From Chamaesiphon sp. (GTDB taxonomy: Bacteria; Cyanobacteriota; Cyanobacteriia; Cyanobacteriales; Chamaesiphonaceae), in the NCBI GenBank assembly GCA_020059425.1, contig JAGVCD010000253.1:1-6705 (forward strand): a DNA stretch of 6,705 nucleotides. Reading direction: 5' to 3'. The translations under genes were made by a program, and so were the position numbers. How positions within the stretch are numbered: position 1 is the first letter of the stretch; every line of letters begins with the position of its first letter. The notes under the pieces were generated by a model. It was not told the DNA's origin, did no database searches, and saw only the letters and a program-made list of their open reading frames with translations. Positions 1-5,856 of the stretch are shown piece after piece.

Positions 1-113
1 AGAATATTTCTAGACTAGAACAAGCCAAAATTCTGATCGATCGACCAACACCACAGCCAATCAGGGAAACAACATCAACCAGCTACTACAAAACCTACAA
101 ATCCATGCCCTAA
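1..113 (+). CDS. C-terminal end of an unidentified protein (5' end outside window)
   Basis: An open frame enters from the left edge (first full codon at 3) and runs 36 codons to a TAA at 111-113. The visible residues are polar and end in a Tyr/Lys/Ser/Pro-rich tail (SYYKTYKSMP). There is no membrane segment or recognisable motif, so no family can be given. The frame lies on the same strand as the two glycan-type genes that follow, with a 79-bp gap, so it could be the previous member of the same cluster. A frame this short can stay open by chance. It is supported mainly by position and by the lack of any other gene in the first 190 bases. Confidence 0.45.
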   Translation, partial: NISRLEQAKILIDRPTPQPIRETTSTSYYKTYKSMP

Positions 114-124
114 CGAAGAGACAC

Positions 125-133
125 TGCTATACT
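125..133 (+). promoter_or_regulatory. candidate extended -10 promoter element for the methyltransferase gene
   Basis: The sequence TGCTATACT reads as an extended -10 (TGn followed by TATACT, one base from the TATAAT consensus). It lies 60 bases before the methyltransferase start, in the short gap after the preceding stop codon. No -35 box is visible at 16-18 bases upstream, which is tolerated for extended -10 promoters. This is pattern matching only. Confidence 0.3.
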
Positions 134-181
134 GAACCCATTCAGCCTAAATAGTTGAGTTCCAGATTGCTACCGATACTC

Positions 182-187
182 AGGAGG
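182..187 (+). promoter_or_regulatory. consensus Shine-Dalgarno (AGGAGG) of the methyltransferase gene
   Basis: AGGAGG ends 5 bases before the ATG at 193, so it fixes that start codon. It is the only full consensus ribosome-binding site in the window. Most other genes here have partial or no Shine-Dalgarno sequence. Confidence 0.8.
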
Positions 188-192
188 TTGAG

Positions 193-900
193 ATGCTTAG
201 AACCGATGTAATTCAAAAAATAATTGACCACAAAAAAGCCCAAAGATACCTCGAAATAGGTGTGAATAATGGCGACAACTTCTTTCCGATCGAAGTAGAC
301 CAAAAAATTGCCGTAGATCCCAGCTTTGCCTTCTCCCCAGAACGCCAAAAAGAATGGGAAACCATGAATCCATACAACGCTAAAGCCCAATACGTCACCG
401 CCACCAGCGACGACTTTTTTGCCAAGGCCGAAGAGATCGATCGCTTCGATGTCGTATTTATTGATGGATTGCATACCTACGCCCAATCTTTGCAAGATGT
501 TCTCAACTCCTTAGACAAACTCAGTGACAACGGCGTAATCGTCATGCACGATTGCAAACCGCCCCACGTCGCTGCGGCTTGTCCTGCCCCATCTTTGCAA
601 GCAGCCGAAGAACTGCAAAAAGACGAAAAAACCAAAACTCCGGGCTGGACTGGCGAATGGTGTGGTGATGTTTGGAAAACCATCTGTCATCTTAGAAGCC
701 AACGTCAAGACTTAAGAGTATTTGTATTAGATTGTGACTACGGCTTAGGAGTAGTTATGAAAGGAAAACCTGACAACAATCTAAAATTGAGTCAAGCAGC
801 ACTAGAGGCTATGACTTATGACGAAGTATTCAACAGCGATGGCAGTCTTTTGAATCTCAAAGATGAAAACTATCTATTTGAGTTTTTGAAGACAATTTAA
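193..900 (+). CDS. class I SAM-dependent methyltransferase
   Basis: This 235-residue protein has a Rossmann-type methyltransferase fold. Motif I is LEIGVNNGDNF (residues 20-30), the SAM-binding E-x-G-x-x-x-G loop, followed by an acidic site at D42. Strand 4 carries FDVVFIDGLHTYAQS (85-99) and strand 5 carries GVIVMHDC (114-121). The D-G-x-H-x-Y and MHDC signatures are typical of the TylF/Methyltransf_24-like group, in which Asp and His residues can bind a metal or the acceptor. A second conserved patch, GDVWK (158-162) and DCDYGLGV (180-187), recurs in small methyltransferases found in bacterial polysaccharide clusters. There is no signal peptide, so it is probably cytosolic. The start is fixed by the AGGAGG at 182. 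The glycosyltransferase gene begins 39 bases downstream on the same strand, suggesting the methyl acceptor is a sugar or glycan intermediate. The fold assignment is firm; the substrate is inferred from context only. Confidence 0.85.
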   Translation: MLRTDVIQKIIDHKKAQRYLEIGVNNGDNFFPIEVDQKIAVDPSFAFSPERQKEWETMNPYNAKAQYVTATSDDFFAKAEEIDRFDVVFIDGLHTYAQSLQDVLNSLDKLSDNGVIVMHDCKPPHVAAACPAPSLQAAEELQKDEKTKTPGWTGEWCGDVWKTICHLRSQRQDLRVFVLDCDYGLGVVMKGKPDNNLKLSQAALEAMTYDEVFNSDGSLLNLKDENYLFEFLKTI

Positions 901-939
901 TCTATTGTCGGTAGTAAATTTTCGTAGCGGTTAAACTTT

Positions 940-1902
940 ATGAAAATTGCCTTAGTTAGTAGCGGCTACAATCCTGCACCGCCGCTGTCAAATTCTATTT
1001 TAACTTTACTCCAAGAGTACAAGCATTACTCGGAGATAAATGGGCATCAGGTAGACATTTTTAATCATCAGGATGTACATCAGGTCATAGACGAAATCAA
1101 TGATCACGGCTATGACTTTGTGCATTTGCATGATGGTAGCTTCGTCTTGGATTTCAACCAGATGCTTCAGCAAAGATTTTGTTTTACATCTCATGCCGGA
1201 CATCTATTGAAATCCGATCAATGGAGTGAAAAATTTAAGCAAGAATTTGAATCTTACTTGGATGCCCCAGGAATTATTGCTCTTTCGCCAGTATCAAAAC
1301 AGCTTTTTTTAGATGCTGGGTATGCTGGGTATATCTCAACACAAGCGAATGGGATTGATACTCAAAAAATCAATCGTCAAGAGCAAGGGAATGGTAAGGC
1401 TATTTGCTTAGGCTGGATTCAACCCCGCAAGCAACAACGACTGTTGGCTGAAATGGTCGATGGTCAGATTGCTATAGATTTTGTGGGACCATTAGATGAT
1501 CGTGATTTCAGGGAAGGGAAAACCACTAAATATCTGGGAGTATGGAGTCTGCCAGAGGTTTATCAGCGGCTCACTGAATATAGTTGTTTAGTGCTAATTA
1601 GTAAGGGAGAAGTAGCACCACTAGTGGTGTTAGAAGCAATGGCCGCTGGCTTGGGTATTGTTGTTTCCGAATCAGCCAGCGCTAATTTGCACCCCCAAGA
1701 TTTTATTAAGGTATTACCAGATGAAATTTTGACTAATTCCACTCCAGACAATCAACAAATTGTCTGTGAATCGATCGAACAACTGATCAAAAATAATCCA
1801 TCATCACGACCAGAGATTGCGGCTTATGCCCAAGAGCATTTTGATTTTAGTCAGATCATCAAGAGCTACGGTCGTAGTGTGGATGAGTTTATCCATTTTT
1901 AG
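940..1902 (+). CDS. glycosyltransferase, GT4-like (GT-B fold)
   Basis: A 320-residue protein with two Rossmann-like halves. The N-terminal half starts MKIALVSSGYNP, a first strand with a short glycine loop, and contains the strand YDFVHLHDGS (58-67), typical of GT-B acceptor domains. The C-terminal donor-binding half begins near NGID (137-140) and CLGWIQPRKQ (156-165). It carries the GT4 E-x7-E motif in EVAPLVVLEAMAAGL (224-238, E224 and E232), which contacts the nucleotide-sugar ribose and phosphates. No signal peptide or membrane helix is seen, so it likely acts at the cytosolic face. It follows the methyltransferase gene by 39 bases, consistent with one transcript. No good Shine-Dalgarno precedes the ATG. 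Its last 14 bases overlap the convergent tlyA gene. It is slightly shorter than many GT4 enzymes (about 350-400 residues). Donor and acceptor cannot be told from the sequence. Confidence 0.85.
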   Translation: MKIALVSSGYNPAPPLSNSILTLLQEYKHYSEINGHQVDIFNHQDVHQVIDEINDHGYDFVHLHDGSFVLDFNQMLQQRFCFTSHAGHLLKSDQWSEKFKQEFESYLDAPGIIALSPVSKQLFLDAGYAGYISTQANGIDTQKINRQEQGNGKAICLGWIQPRKQQRLLAEMVDGQIAIDFVGPLDDRDFREGKTTKYLGVWSLPEVYQRLTEYSCLVLISKGEVAPLVVLEAMAAGLGIVVSESASANLHPQDFIKVLPDEILTNSTPDNQQIVCESIEQLIKNNPSSRPEIAAYAQEHFDFSQIIKSYGRSVDEFIHF

Positions 1903-2749
1903 ACTCTGAGCCGGGTATCGTAGGTTTTGATTTAGCCAGGGTTTGATGAGCCAGATCAACAACTTCCCTGATTTCTGTTAAGGTCGGAGAAACTGCCAGG
2001 CTTTCCATATTCAACCACAGTAAATACTCAATATTGCCTGCTGGACCCGTCAAGGGCGAAAAAGTTAACCCCCGATATTGCCAACCCAGTCTTTGCGCTG
2101 CAACTAATACTTGTTCGATCGCCCCAGCCTGAGCAACAGGATCACGCACTACACCTTTTTTGCCGATCGCTTCTCGCCCTACTTCAAACTGGGGTTTTAC
2201 CAATAACACCATTTCACGCGGCGCCATCAGCAGCTCCCACAAAGCCGGTAAAACTTTATCCAAAGAAATAAACGACACATCTACTACCCCTAAATCAGGG
2301 CGATCGGCATCAGCTGCATATAAATCAGTCGCAGTTAAGTGGCGCAGATTCACTCGTTCGCGCAGTACCAAACGCTCGTCAGTACGAATTTTCCAATCCA
2401 CTTGGCCATAACCCACATCAATACCATACACTTGCTTAGCTCCAGCTTGGAATAAGCAATCGGTAAAGCCGCCGGTGGAAATGCCACCATCTAGACAAAT
2501 GCGACCTGTCGCCGAGATCCCAAATTCGGTTAGGGCTTTGGCTAATTTTTCACCCCCACGCGAGACGTAAGGTGGTCGATATTGCAGCTCAATCAGGGCA
2601 TCTAAGGCCACTTCCGTACCAACTTTGTCGATCACCTGATGATTGACTTGCACTTCTCCCGCTTGAATGAGCCGCTGTGCCAGTTGCCGAGAGGGACAAA
2701 GATTGAGTTCGACCAACAGTTTATCGAGGCGTTGCTTTTTCACGGGCAC
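1889..2749 (-). CDS. tlyA: TlyA-family rRNA (cytidine-2'-O)-methyltransferase
   Basis: A 286-residue protein with an N-terminal S4 RNA-binding domain (about 6-58, starting QRLDKLLVELNLCPSR) joined by the conserved YVSRGGEKL segment (61-69) to an FtsJ/RrmJ-type methyltransferase domain. The SAM site is LDGGISTGGFTDCL (86-99), followed by VYGIDVGYGQVDWKIR (107-122). The catalytic K-D-K-E set is complete: K68, D157 (VVDVSF), K185 (LVKPQFE) and E241 (GNIEYL). TlyA enzymes 2'-O-methylate cytidines in 16S and/or 23S rRNA; older annotations call them hemolysin A. The start is a GTG (complement 2747-2749); a second GTG two codons on would also fit, there is no ATG nearby, and no clear Shine-Dalgarno is seen. 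The final residues (about 265-286) extend slightly past the usual family end and overlap the glycosyltransferase 3' end. It is read divergently from ycf34 across 68 bp. Confidence 0.93.
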   Translation of the reverse strand: MPVKKQRLDKLLVELNLCPSRQLAQRLIQAGEVQVNHQVIDKVGTEVALDALIELQYRPPYVSRGGEKLAKALTEFGISATGRICLDGGISTGGFTDCLFQAGAKQVYGIDVGYGQVDWKIRTDERLVLRERVNLRHLTATDLYAADADRPDLGVVDVSFISLDKVLPALWELLMAPREMVLLVKPQFEVGREAIGKKGVVRDPVAQAGAIEQVLVAAQRLGWQYRGLTFSPLTGPAGNIEYLLWLNMESLAVSPTLTEIREVVDLAHQTLAKSKPTIPGSESKNG

Positions 2750-2817
2750 TAAAAGTTTTGAGTTAAAATAACGGCATATCCGCTGTTCTTGATCTCTAGC
2801 TTATATGAGGCGCGGCC

Positions 2818-3066
2818 ATGTGTATTTGTATTAATTGTGAATATGTCGATCGCTGCTCTACTTACCATGCAGTCGAAGGGCAGCATGAGCAGGCACATTT
2901 GACAGAATATCCCGATTTTGAGGCCAATGAGCCCAGCATTAATGTCAATATTCGGCCAGTGGCTGATTATGTGGAAATGGAATGGGATGTGGTGGGTTGT
3001 TTGAGTTTTAAGCAAGATCAAGGAAAATGGGCCAGGCTAAGACCCGGTGAACTCATTCCAACTTGA
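2818..3066 (+). CDS. ycf34: Ycf34 family protein (cysteine-rich, photosynthesis-related)
   Basis: This 82-residue protein begins MCICINCEYVDRCSTYHAVE, the Ycf34 signature. It has cysteines at 2, 4, 7 and 13, histidines at 17, 23 and 27, and a fifth cysteine at 61 (DVVGCLSF). The length is the normal family size and no residue of the signature is missing. Work on Synechocystis links Ycf34 to Fe-S cluster binding and to normal photosynthetic electron transport. The gene is also kept in some algal plastids. There is no signal peptide or membrane segment, so it is soluble. A GAGG at 2807-2810, 7 bases before the ATG, serves as ribosome-binding site. The next gene begins 8 bases after the stop, suggesting co-transcription. 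This gene is the main evidence that the window is cyanobacterial. Confidence 0.95.
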   Translation: MCICINCEYVDRCSTYHAVEGQHEQAHLTEYPDFEANEPSINVNIRPVADYVEMEWDVVGCLSFKQDQGKWARLRPGELIPT

Positions 3067-3074
3067 GAGATTTT

Positions 3075-4160
3075 ATGGCTGAATTTGTTTTTGGATTGGA
3101 TGTAGGCGGAACTGGTATTCAGTTTGGTCTCTTTAAAGTATCACCTGATAGAAGACTTGAAAAAAATCATGTTTGGCAAGGTAATTTATCAACAAACAAA
3201 AGTGTTAATCCTCACGTTACACAAATAGCAACTCTGGTTCAAATGGCGATAGCGGCGGCAAATGAACACAATGGTAATTTAGTAGGTATAGGTGTTGCTA
3301 GTCCTGGTCGTTTTAGAAAAGCCATTATTCTACCAGGCACTAGCCCTAACATGGGTCTAACACCTAATGAGTTTGACGGGGTGTGTCTCAAACAACGATA
3401 TATTGAAGCTTGTAGTCAAATCAGCATTCATGACATACCTATTGTTGTTCGCAATGACGCTGATGCCATGACGCTGGGATTACTGGAGCAGCACGCACTA
3501 TCTCCAGCAACATTTCCTGATCAAAATAACCAAACAGTTAATATAACGAAGCAAACTACGATCGGCTATCTTGGTCTTGGGACTGGACTAGGTAATTCCT
3601 TTAGACGGAATCGACATTTCATCAACGACGGTCATTTGAGTCAAATTTTAATCGCTATAGATCCTGAAGACGTAGCCGAATTCTCTACAGTTTATCTGAT
3701 ACGTGGAGAAGAGATGCTCTACTTTAATACCGAAGAACTTGAAGCAAATTTAGAGTCTTTAGTTTGTATGCCTACATTCAGAGCTTTAGCTGGCCTCAAT
3801 GGGGACGAATTTTTAGACACCAGTATTCTAAGGCACCAACAAGCGATCGACTTAGTGGGTAAATACCTGGCCAAAGGCATGATTGCGGTCAGCAATGGCG
3901 ATATTCGAGATATCAATCCAGACAATCAATGGACTCCTGAACAAATAGAAGATGCGAGACGTACCATCGTATATTTGCTGGGTGGTGCGGTGATGCGCGA
4001 CAGTGATGTTGCTCATCGACTGGCAACAGCTATTGAACAAACGTTAAGGTCAATACTTGGTGATAATCATGGCATCCAGGTAGTGTCAATGGGGTGTGAT
4101 AACCCTGCTGTTTATGCAGCAGCACAGCTTTTCAACAGTGCAGAGAATTCCATTATTTGA
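3075..4160 (+). CDS. divergent ROK/sugar-kinase-like protein lacking the zinc motif
   Basis: A 361-residue actin/hexokinase-fold protein resembling ROK family sugar kinases from end to end. It has the phosphate-1 loop GLDVGGTGIQFGLF (7-20), the small strand GVASPGR (73-79), VRNDADAMTLG (125-135) with the likely catalytic Asp (D128), the second glycine loop LGLGTGLG (166-173), an adenosine-type segment LLGGAVMRD (301-309) and the ROK-like ending SMGCDNPAVYAAAQLF (338-353). ROK kinases phosphorylate glucose, N-acetylglucosamine or similar sugars with ATP. The E-x-G-H segment is only partly kept (NDGHL, 184-188), and the C-x-C-G-x-x-G-C-x-E zinc motif that normally follows is absent. It is replaced by a Glu/Leu-rich stretch (about 198-232). 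ATG 3075 is preferred: GAGAGA at 3065-3070 lies just before it and overlaps the ycf34 stop. A TTG at 3063 is the alternative. There is no helix-turn-helix domain, so it is not a ROK repressor. Kinase activity and substrate are uncertain. Confidence 0.7.
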   Translation: MAEFVFGLDVGGTGIQFGLFKVSPDRRLEKNHVWQGNLSTNKSVNPHVTQIATLVQMAIAAANEHNGNLVGIGVASPGRFRKAIILPGTSPNMGLTPNEFDGVCLKQRYIEACSQISIHDIPIVVRNDADAMTLGLLEQHALSPATFPDQNNQTVNITKQTTIGYLGLGTGLGNSFRRNRHFINDGHLSQILIAIDPEDVAEFSTVYLIRGEEMLYFNTEELEANLESLVCMPTFRALAGLNGDEFLDTSILRHQQAIDLVGKYLAKGMIAVSNGDIRDINPDNQWTPEQIEDARRTIVYLLGGAVMRDSDVAHRLATAIEQTLRSILGDNHGIQVVSMGCDNPAVYAAAQLFNSAENSII

Positions 4161-4203
4161 TCGTGGATTTTGGCATAATGTCTTGCTCTGAAGATATCAA
4201 GAT

Positions 4204-4587
4204 TCAATCGAGCAGCAACTCACTAGTATGACCGGCGACAATTTGTAGTGAACCGCTACTAGAGATCGCCCAAACTCTGGTAAAACGGATATTTTGATCG
4301 AATGGTATACCACCATAGGTACCTAAGACATGCATCAACACTGAAACGACTGTAAACCCCGGATTAACTTGAATATGTCGATCGGAGGGAGTAATGTCAG
4401 TAAACTTCAAAAATCTTGACCGATGTGCCGCCAGATCTTCTTGATTGGTAACGATTTGGCCAAAATGATTTGTGAATAATAACTCAGGTGCAATTAAGGC
4501 ATCTAGTTCAGCGATATCAGAGTGCAACATCGCTTGTCTGAGCCGCTCTTCCATCGCAATAATTTGAGATTGCTGATTATCGATCAT
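4204..4587 (-). CDS. NTF2-like protein, DUF4440 type
   Basis: A 127-residue protein with the layout of the NTF2/SnoaL fold, a cone formed by helices and a curved beta-sheet. An N-terminal helix (about 5-21, SQIIAMEERLRQAM) leads to DIAELDALIAPELLFTNHFGQIVTNQEDL (24-52), the DUF4440 pattern in which a helix is followed by a strand and a turn. Later strands are VVSVLMHVLGTYG (80-92), RFTRVWAIS (101-109) and SLQIVAGHTS (113-122). Proteins of this fold act as small enzymes (isomerases, dehydratases, hydrolases) or bind ligands, and no catalytic set can be assigned here. No signal peptide. GGAGA lies 4 bases before the ATG, within the octamer CCTGGAGA (complement 4592-4599), which also precedes the neighbouring NTF2-fold gene. 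The stop is 43 bp from the convergent ROK-like gene. Confidence 0.75.
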   Translation of the reverse strand: MIDNQQSQIIAMEERLRQAMLHSDIAELDALIAPELLFTNHFGQIVTNQEDLAAHRSRFLKFTDITPSDRHIQVNPGFTVVSVLMHVLGTYGGIPFDQNIRFTRVWAISSSGSLQIVAGHTSELLLD

Positions 4588-4735
4588 AAAATCTCCAGGC
4601 GATCATTTAAATTTGACTTTGGACAAGATTCGGGCTGAAAAGGGATGAACAGTATGTAAAAAAAGGATTTAGCAAGTGGGTGAGTTTCAGGTGCAACAAA
4701 TCTGAAAATGTCCAAATCCCAAGTATGAGCTGCAC

Positions 4736-5146
4736 TTATTGGAGTTTGGCGATTGTTGCCCCCGGATTCCAGTAAGCCCGTAAAGTTTGAATTTGACCAG
4801 CGGCATTAAACTCAAATAAATCGATCCCGGCAAAGGTAACAGCAACTCCATTTTTGCCAGTACCTCGCCCCGACCATTTCACGGCAGCTTCGTTACCATT
4901 AATTGCTGTGAAATCTGCGGCTAATTCTATGTCTGTGAAAAAAGCACCTATTTGCTGAAAACCTTGTAGTAGTCCAGCGTGGCCTTCTAAAGCTGGACCA
5001 TCGGCAGGATCATAACTGATCGTGTCTAAGGCAAAACAAGCGACCATTTCTGCAGCTTTGTTGGTAGAGCGGGTGGCCGCAAAGTATTGATCGATCGTTG
5101 CCTGAATTTTTTCGGCAGATAAAACTGTAATTGTGTTAGACATCAT
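4736..5146 (-). CDS. SnoaL/ketosteroid-isomerase-like NTF2-fold protein
   Basis: A 136-residue NTF2-fold protein. The N-terminal helix KIQATIDQYFAATRSTN (13-29) and MVACFALDTISYDPADGPALEGHAGLLQGF (34-63) match SnoaL-like/steroid delta-isomerase proteins, with the usual 'phase of decay, then P-x-x-G' layout. Strands follow at AAVKWSGRGTG (87-97) and VTFAGIDLFEFNAAGQIQTLRAYW (103-126). D46 and D109 sit near the places where isomerases keep acidic residues, but a true active site cannot be confirmed. No signal peptide, so cytosolic. Two adjacent ATGs (5146 and 5143) are possible starts; GGAGA at complement 5152-5156 fits either. The gene lies 148 bp upstream of the DUF4440-type gene, and the secreted protein gene is 70 bp upstream of it, all on the same strand. 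Confidence 0.75.
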   Translation of the reverse strand: MMSNTITVLSAEKIQATIDQYFAATRSTNKAAEMVACFALDTISYDPADGPALEGHAGLLQGFQQIGAFFTDIELAADFTAINGNEAAVKWSGRGTGKNGVAVTFAGIDLFEFNAAGQIQTLRAYWNPGATIAKLQ

Positions 5147-5209
5147 TAATTTCTCCAGGTTGATTATTTAGCGGAATTTTCTGGGCAGCAGTTAGATTAA
5201 AATTATAGT

Positions 5210-5223
5210 TAGTTAATTAACTA
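5210..5223. repeat. 14-bp perfect palindrome at the stop codon of the secreted protein gene
   Basis: TAGTTAATTAACTA is its own reverse complement and contains the stop codon of the secreted protein gene. It is entirely AT-rich in the core, without a spacer loop, so it is not a classical terminator hairpin. It might be an operator site for the downstream isomerase-like gene, 64 bases before its start, or it might be chance in an AT-rich gap. Confidence 0.35.
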
Positions 5224-5744
5224 CCAATATTGTAGCCAGCTCCAATCAAGATGCCAATATCGGCGTTCCGATCGCTCGGGAACCCGGCGTTGATGCGAAC
5301 TGTGCCGGTAAAGTTCGGGGAAAGGGGAATGTCAATACCGCCAGAGATAGCTGGACTGATGAATAAACCTTCGTTGTAGCGCAGCATGGCTCCGCCACCA
5401 ATGAAAGGAGAAACAGTTATTTCTCCAGCCTGGTTACGGATGGGAAATTCAGCAGTAAGGATAATCATGGAAGTGGCTGCGCCGTTACCAAATAGGACAG
5501 TAGCATCGTGCAAGGACAGGTTTTCGGTGAATCCGACTTTGCTGAGAATTACCAGACCGCCGCCGGTACCAAGGGAAGTGGTATTACCGTTTAGTCCAAT
5601 GCCACTGCCAATTCCCAAATAACTGGTTGGACCTTTGCTTGGTGGGGCAGACTGAGCAGCTGCTGGTAATGCTTGGAGAGCACTGCAAATCACCAGACCA
5701 CTGAGACTTAGTTCTAGAAACTTGATCAAAAAAGATGGGCGCAT
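5217..5744 (-). CDS. secreted glycine-rich protein, possible small outer-membrane beta-barrel
   Basis: A 175-residue protein with a clear Sec signal peptide: basic N-region (R2, K8), hydrophobic core (about 9-22) and signal peptidase I site ALPAAA followed by QS (cleavage near residue 30). C20 in the core lacks a proper lipobox, so it is not a lipoprotein. The mature part is a series of glycine-rich strands: SYLGIGSGIGLNG (41-53), GTGGGLVILSKVGF (59-72), ATSMIILTAEF (90-100), ITVSPFIGGGAMLRY (109-123), LFISPAISGGIDIPL (127-141), FTGTVRINAGF (145-155) and IGILIGAGYNIGS (163-175). Alternating polar/hydrophobic residues and regular Gly pairs suggest a small porin-like or OmpA/OmpX-size barrel, or a periplasmic beta protein. 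The C-terminus is Ser rather than the usual aromatic, which weakens the barrel reading. I recognise no named family. The ATG has no Shine-Dalgarno. It is divergent from the GNAT gene across 112 bp. Confidence 0.7.
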   Translation of the reverse strand: MRPSFLIKFLELSLSGLVICSALQALPAAAQSAPPSKGPTSYLGIGSGIGLNGNTTSLGTGGGLVILSKVGFTENLSLHDATVLFGNGAATSMIILTAEFPIRNQAGEITVSPFIGGGAMLRYNEGLFISPAISGGIDIPLSPNFTGTVRINAGFPSDRNADIGILIGAGYNIGS

Positions 5745-5856
5745 GAGTGTGAAACGATGTGAACTATATATCTATACGCTCCGCAAAAGCTGCTGGATCT
5801 GTGTGGTAAGGTAAATATTAGTATTTTGAAAATTCATGGTGTATCAAAATTGAGTA

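Noticed and set aside
142..495. 117-codon open frame on the - strand opposite the methyltransferase gene
   Set aside because: It is antisense to a protein with clear SAM-binding motifs and has the odd hydrophobic composition typical of shadow frames.
2749..3021. 90-codon open frame on the - strand opposite ycf34
   Set aside because: It lies almost wholly antisense to a well-recognised gene, shows no motif and ends at the tlyA start; judged a shadow frame.
3063..3074. TTG start for the ROK-like gene overlapping the ycf34 stop
   Set aside because: The ATG at 3075 has a purine-rich site just upstream and gives the usual short N-terminus before the DVGGT loop.
4183..4215. Possible bidirectional terminator between the ROK-like and DUF4440-type genes
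   Set aside because: The complementary arms are about 5 bp with a loop of about 20 bases and no T-tract; too weak to call.
4667..4696. Possible - strand promoter TTGCAC, 18-base spacer, CTAAAT upstream of the DUF4440-type gene
   Set aside because: Both boxes are poor matches and such pairs are common by chance in AT-rich gaps.
4685..4707. Inverted repeat TTTCAG / CTGAAA with an 11-base loop between the two NTF2-fold genes
   Set aside because: The stem is only 6 bp and AT-rich, and no T-run follows on either strand, so it does not support a terminator.
5745..5856. Promoter boxes in the divergent gap between the secreted protein and GNAT genes
   Set aside because: The gap is AT-rich with several TATA-like words but no -35/-10 pair at proper spacing on either strand.
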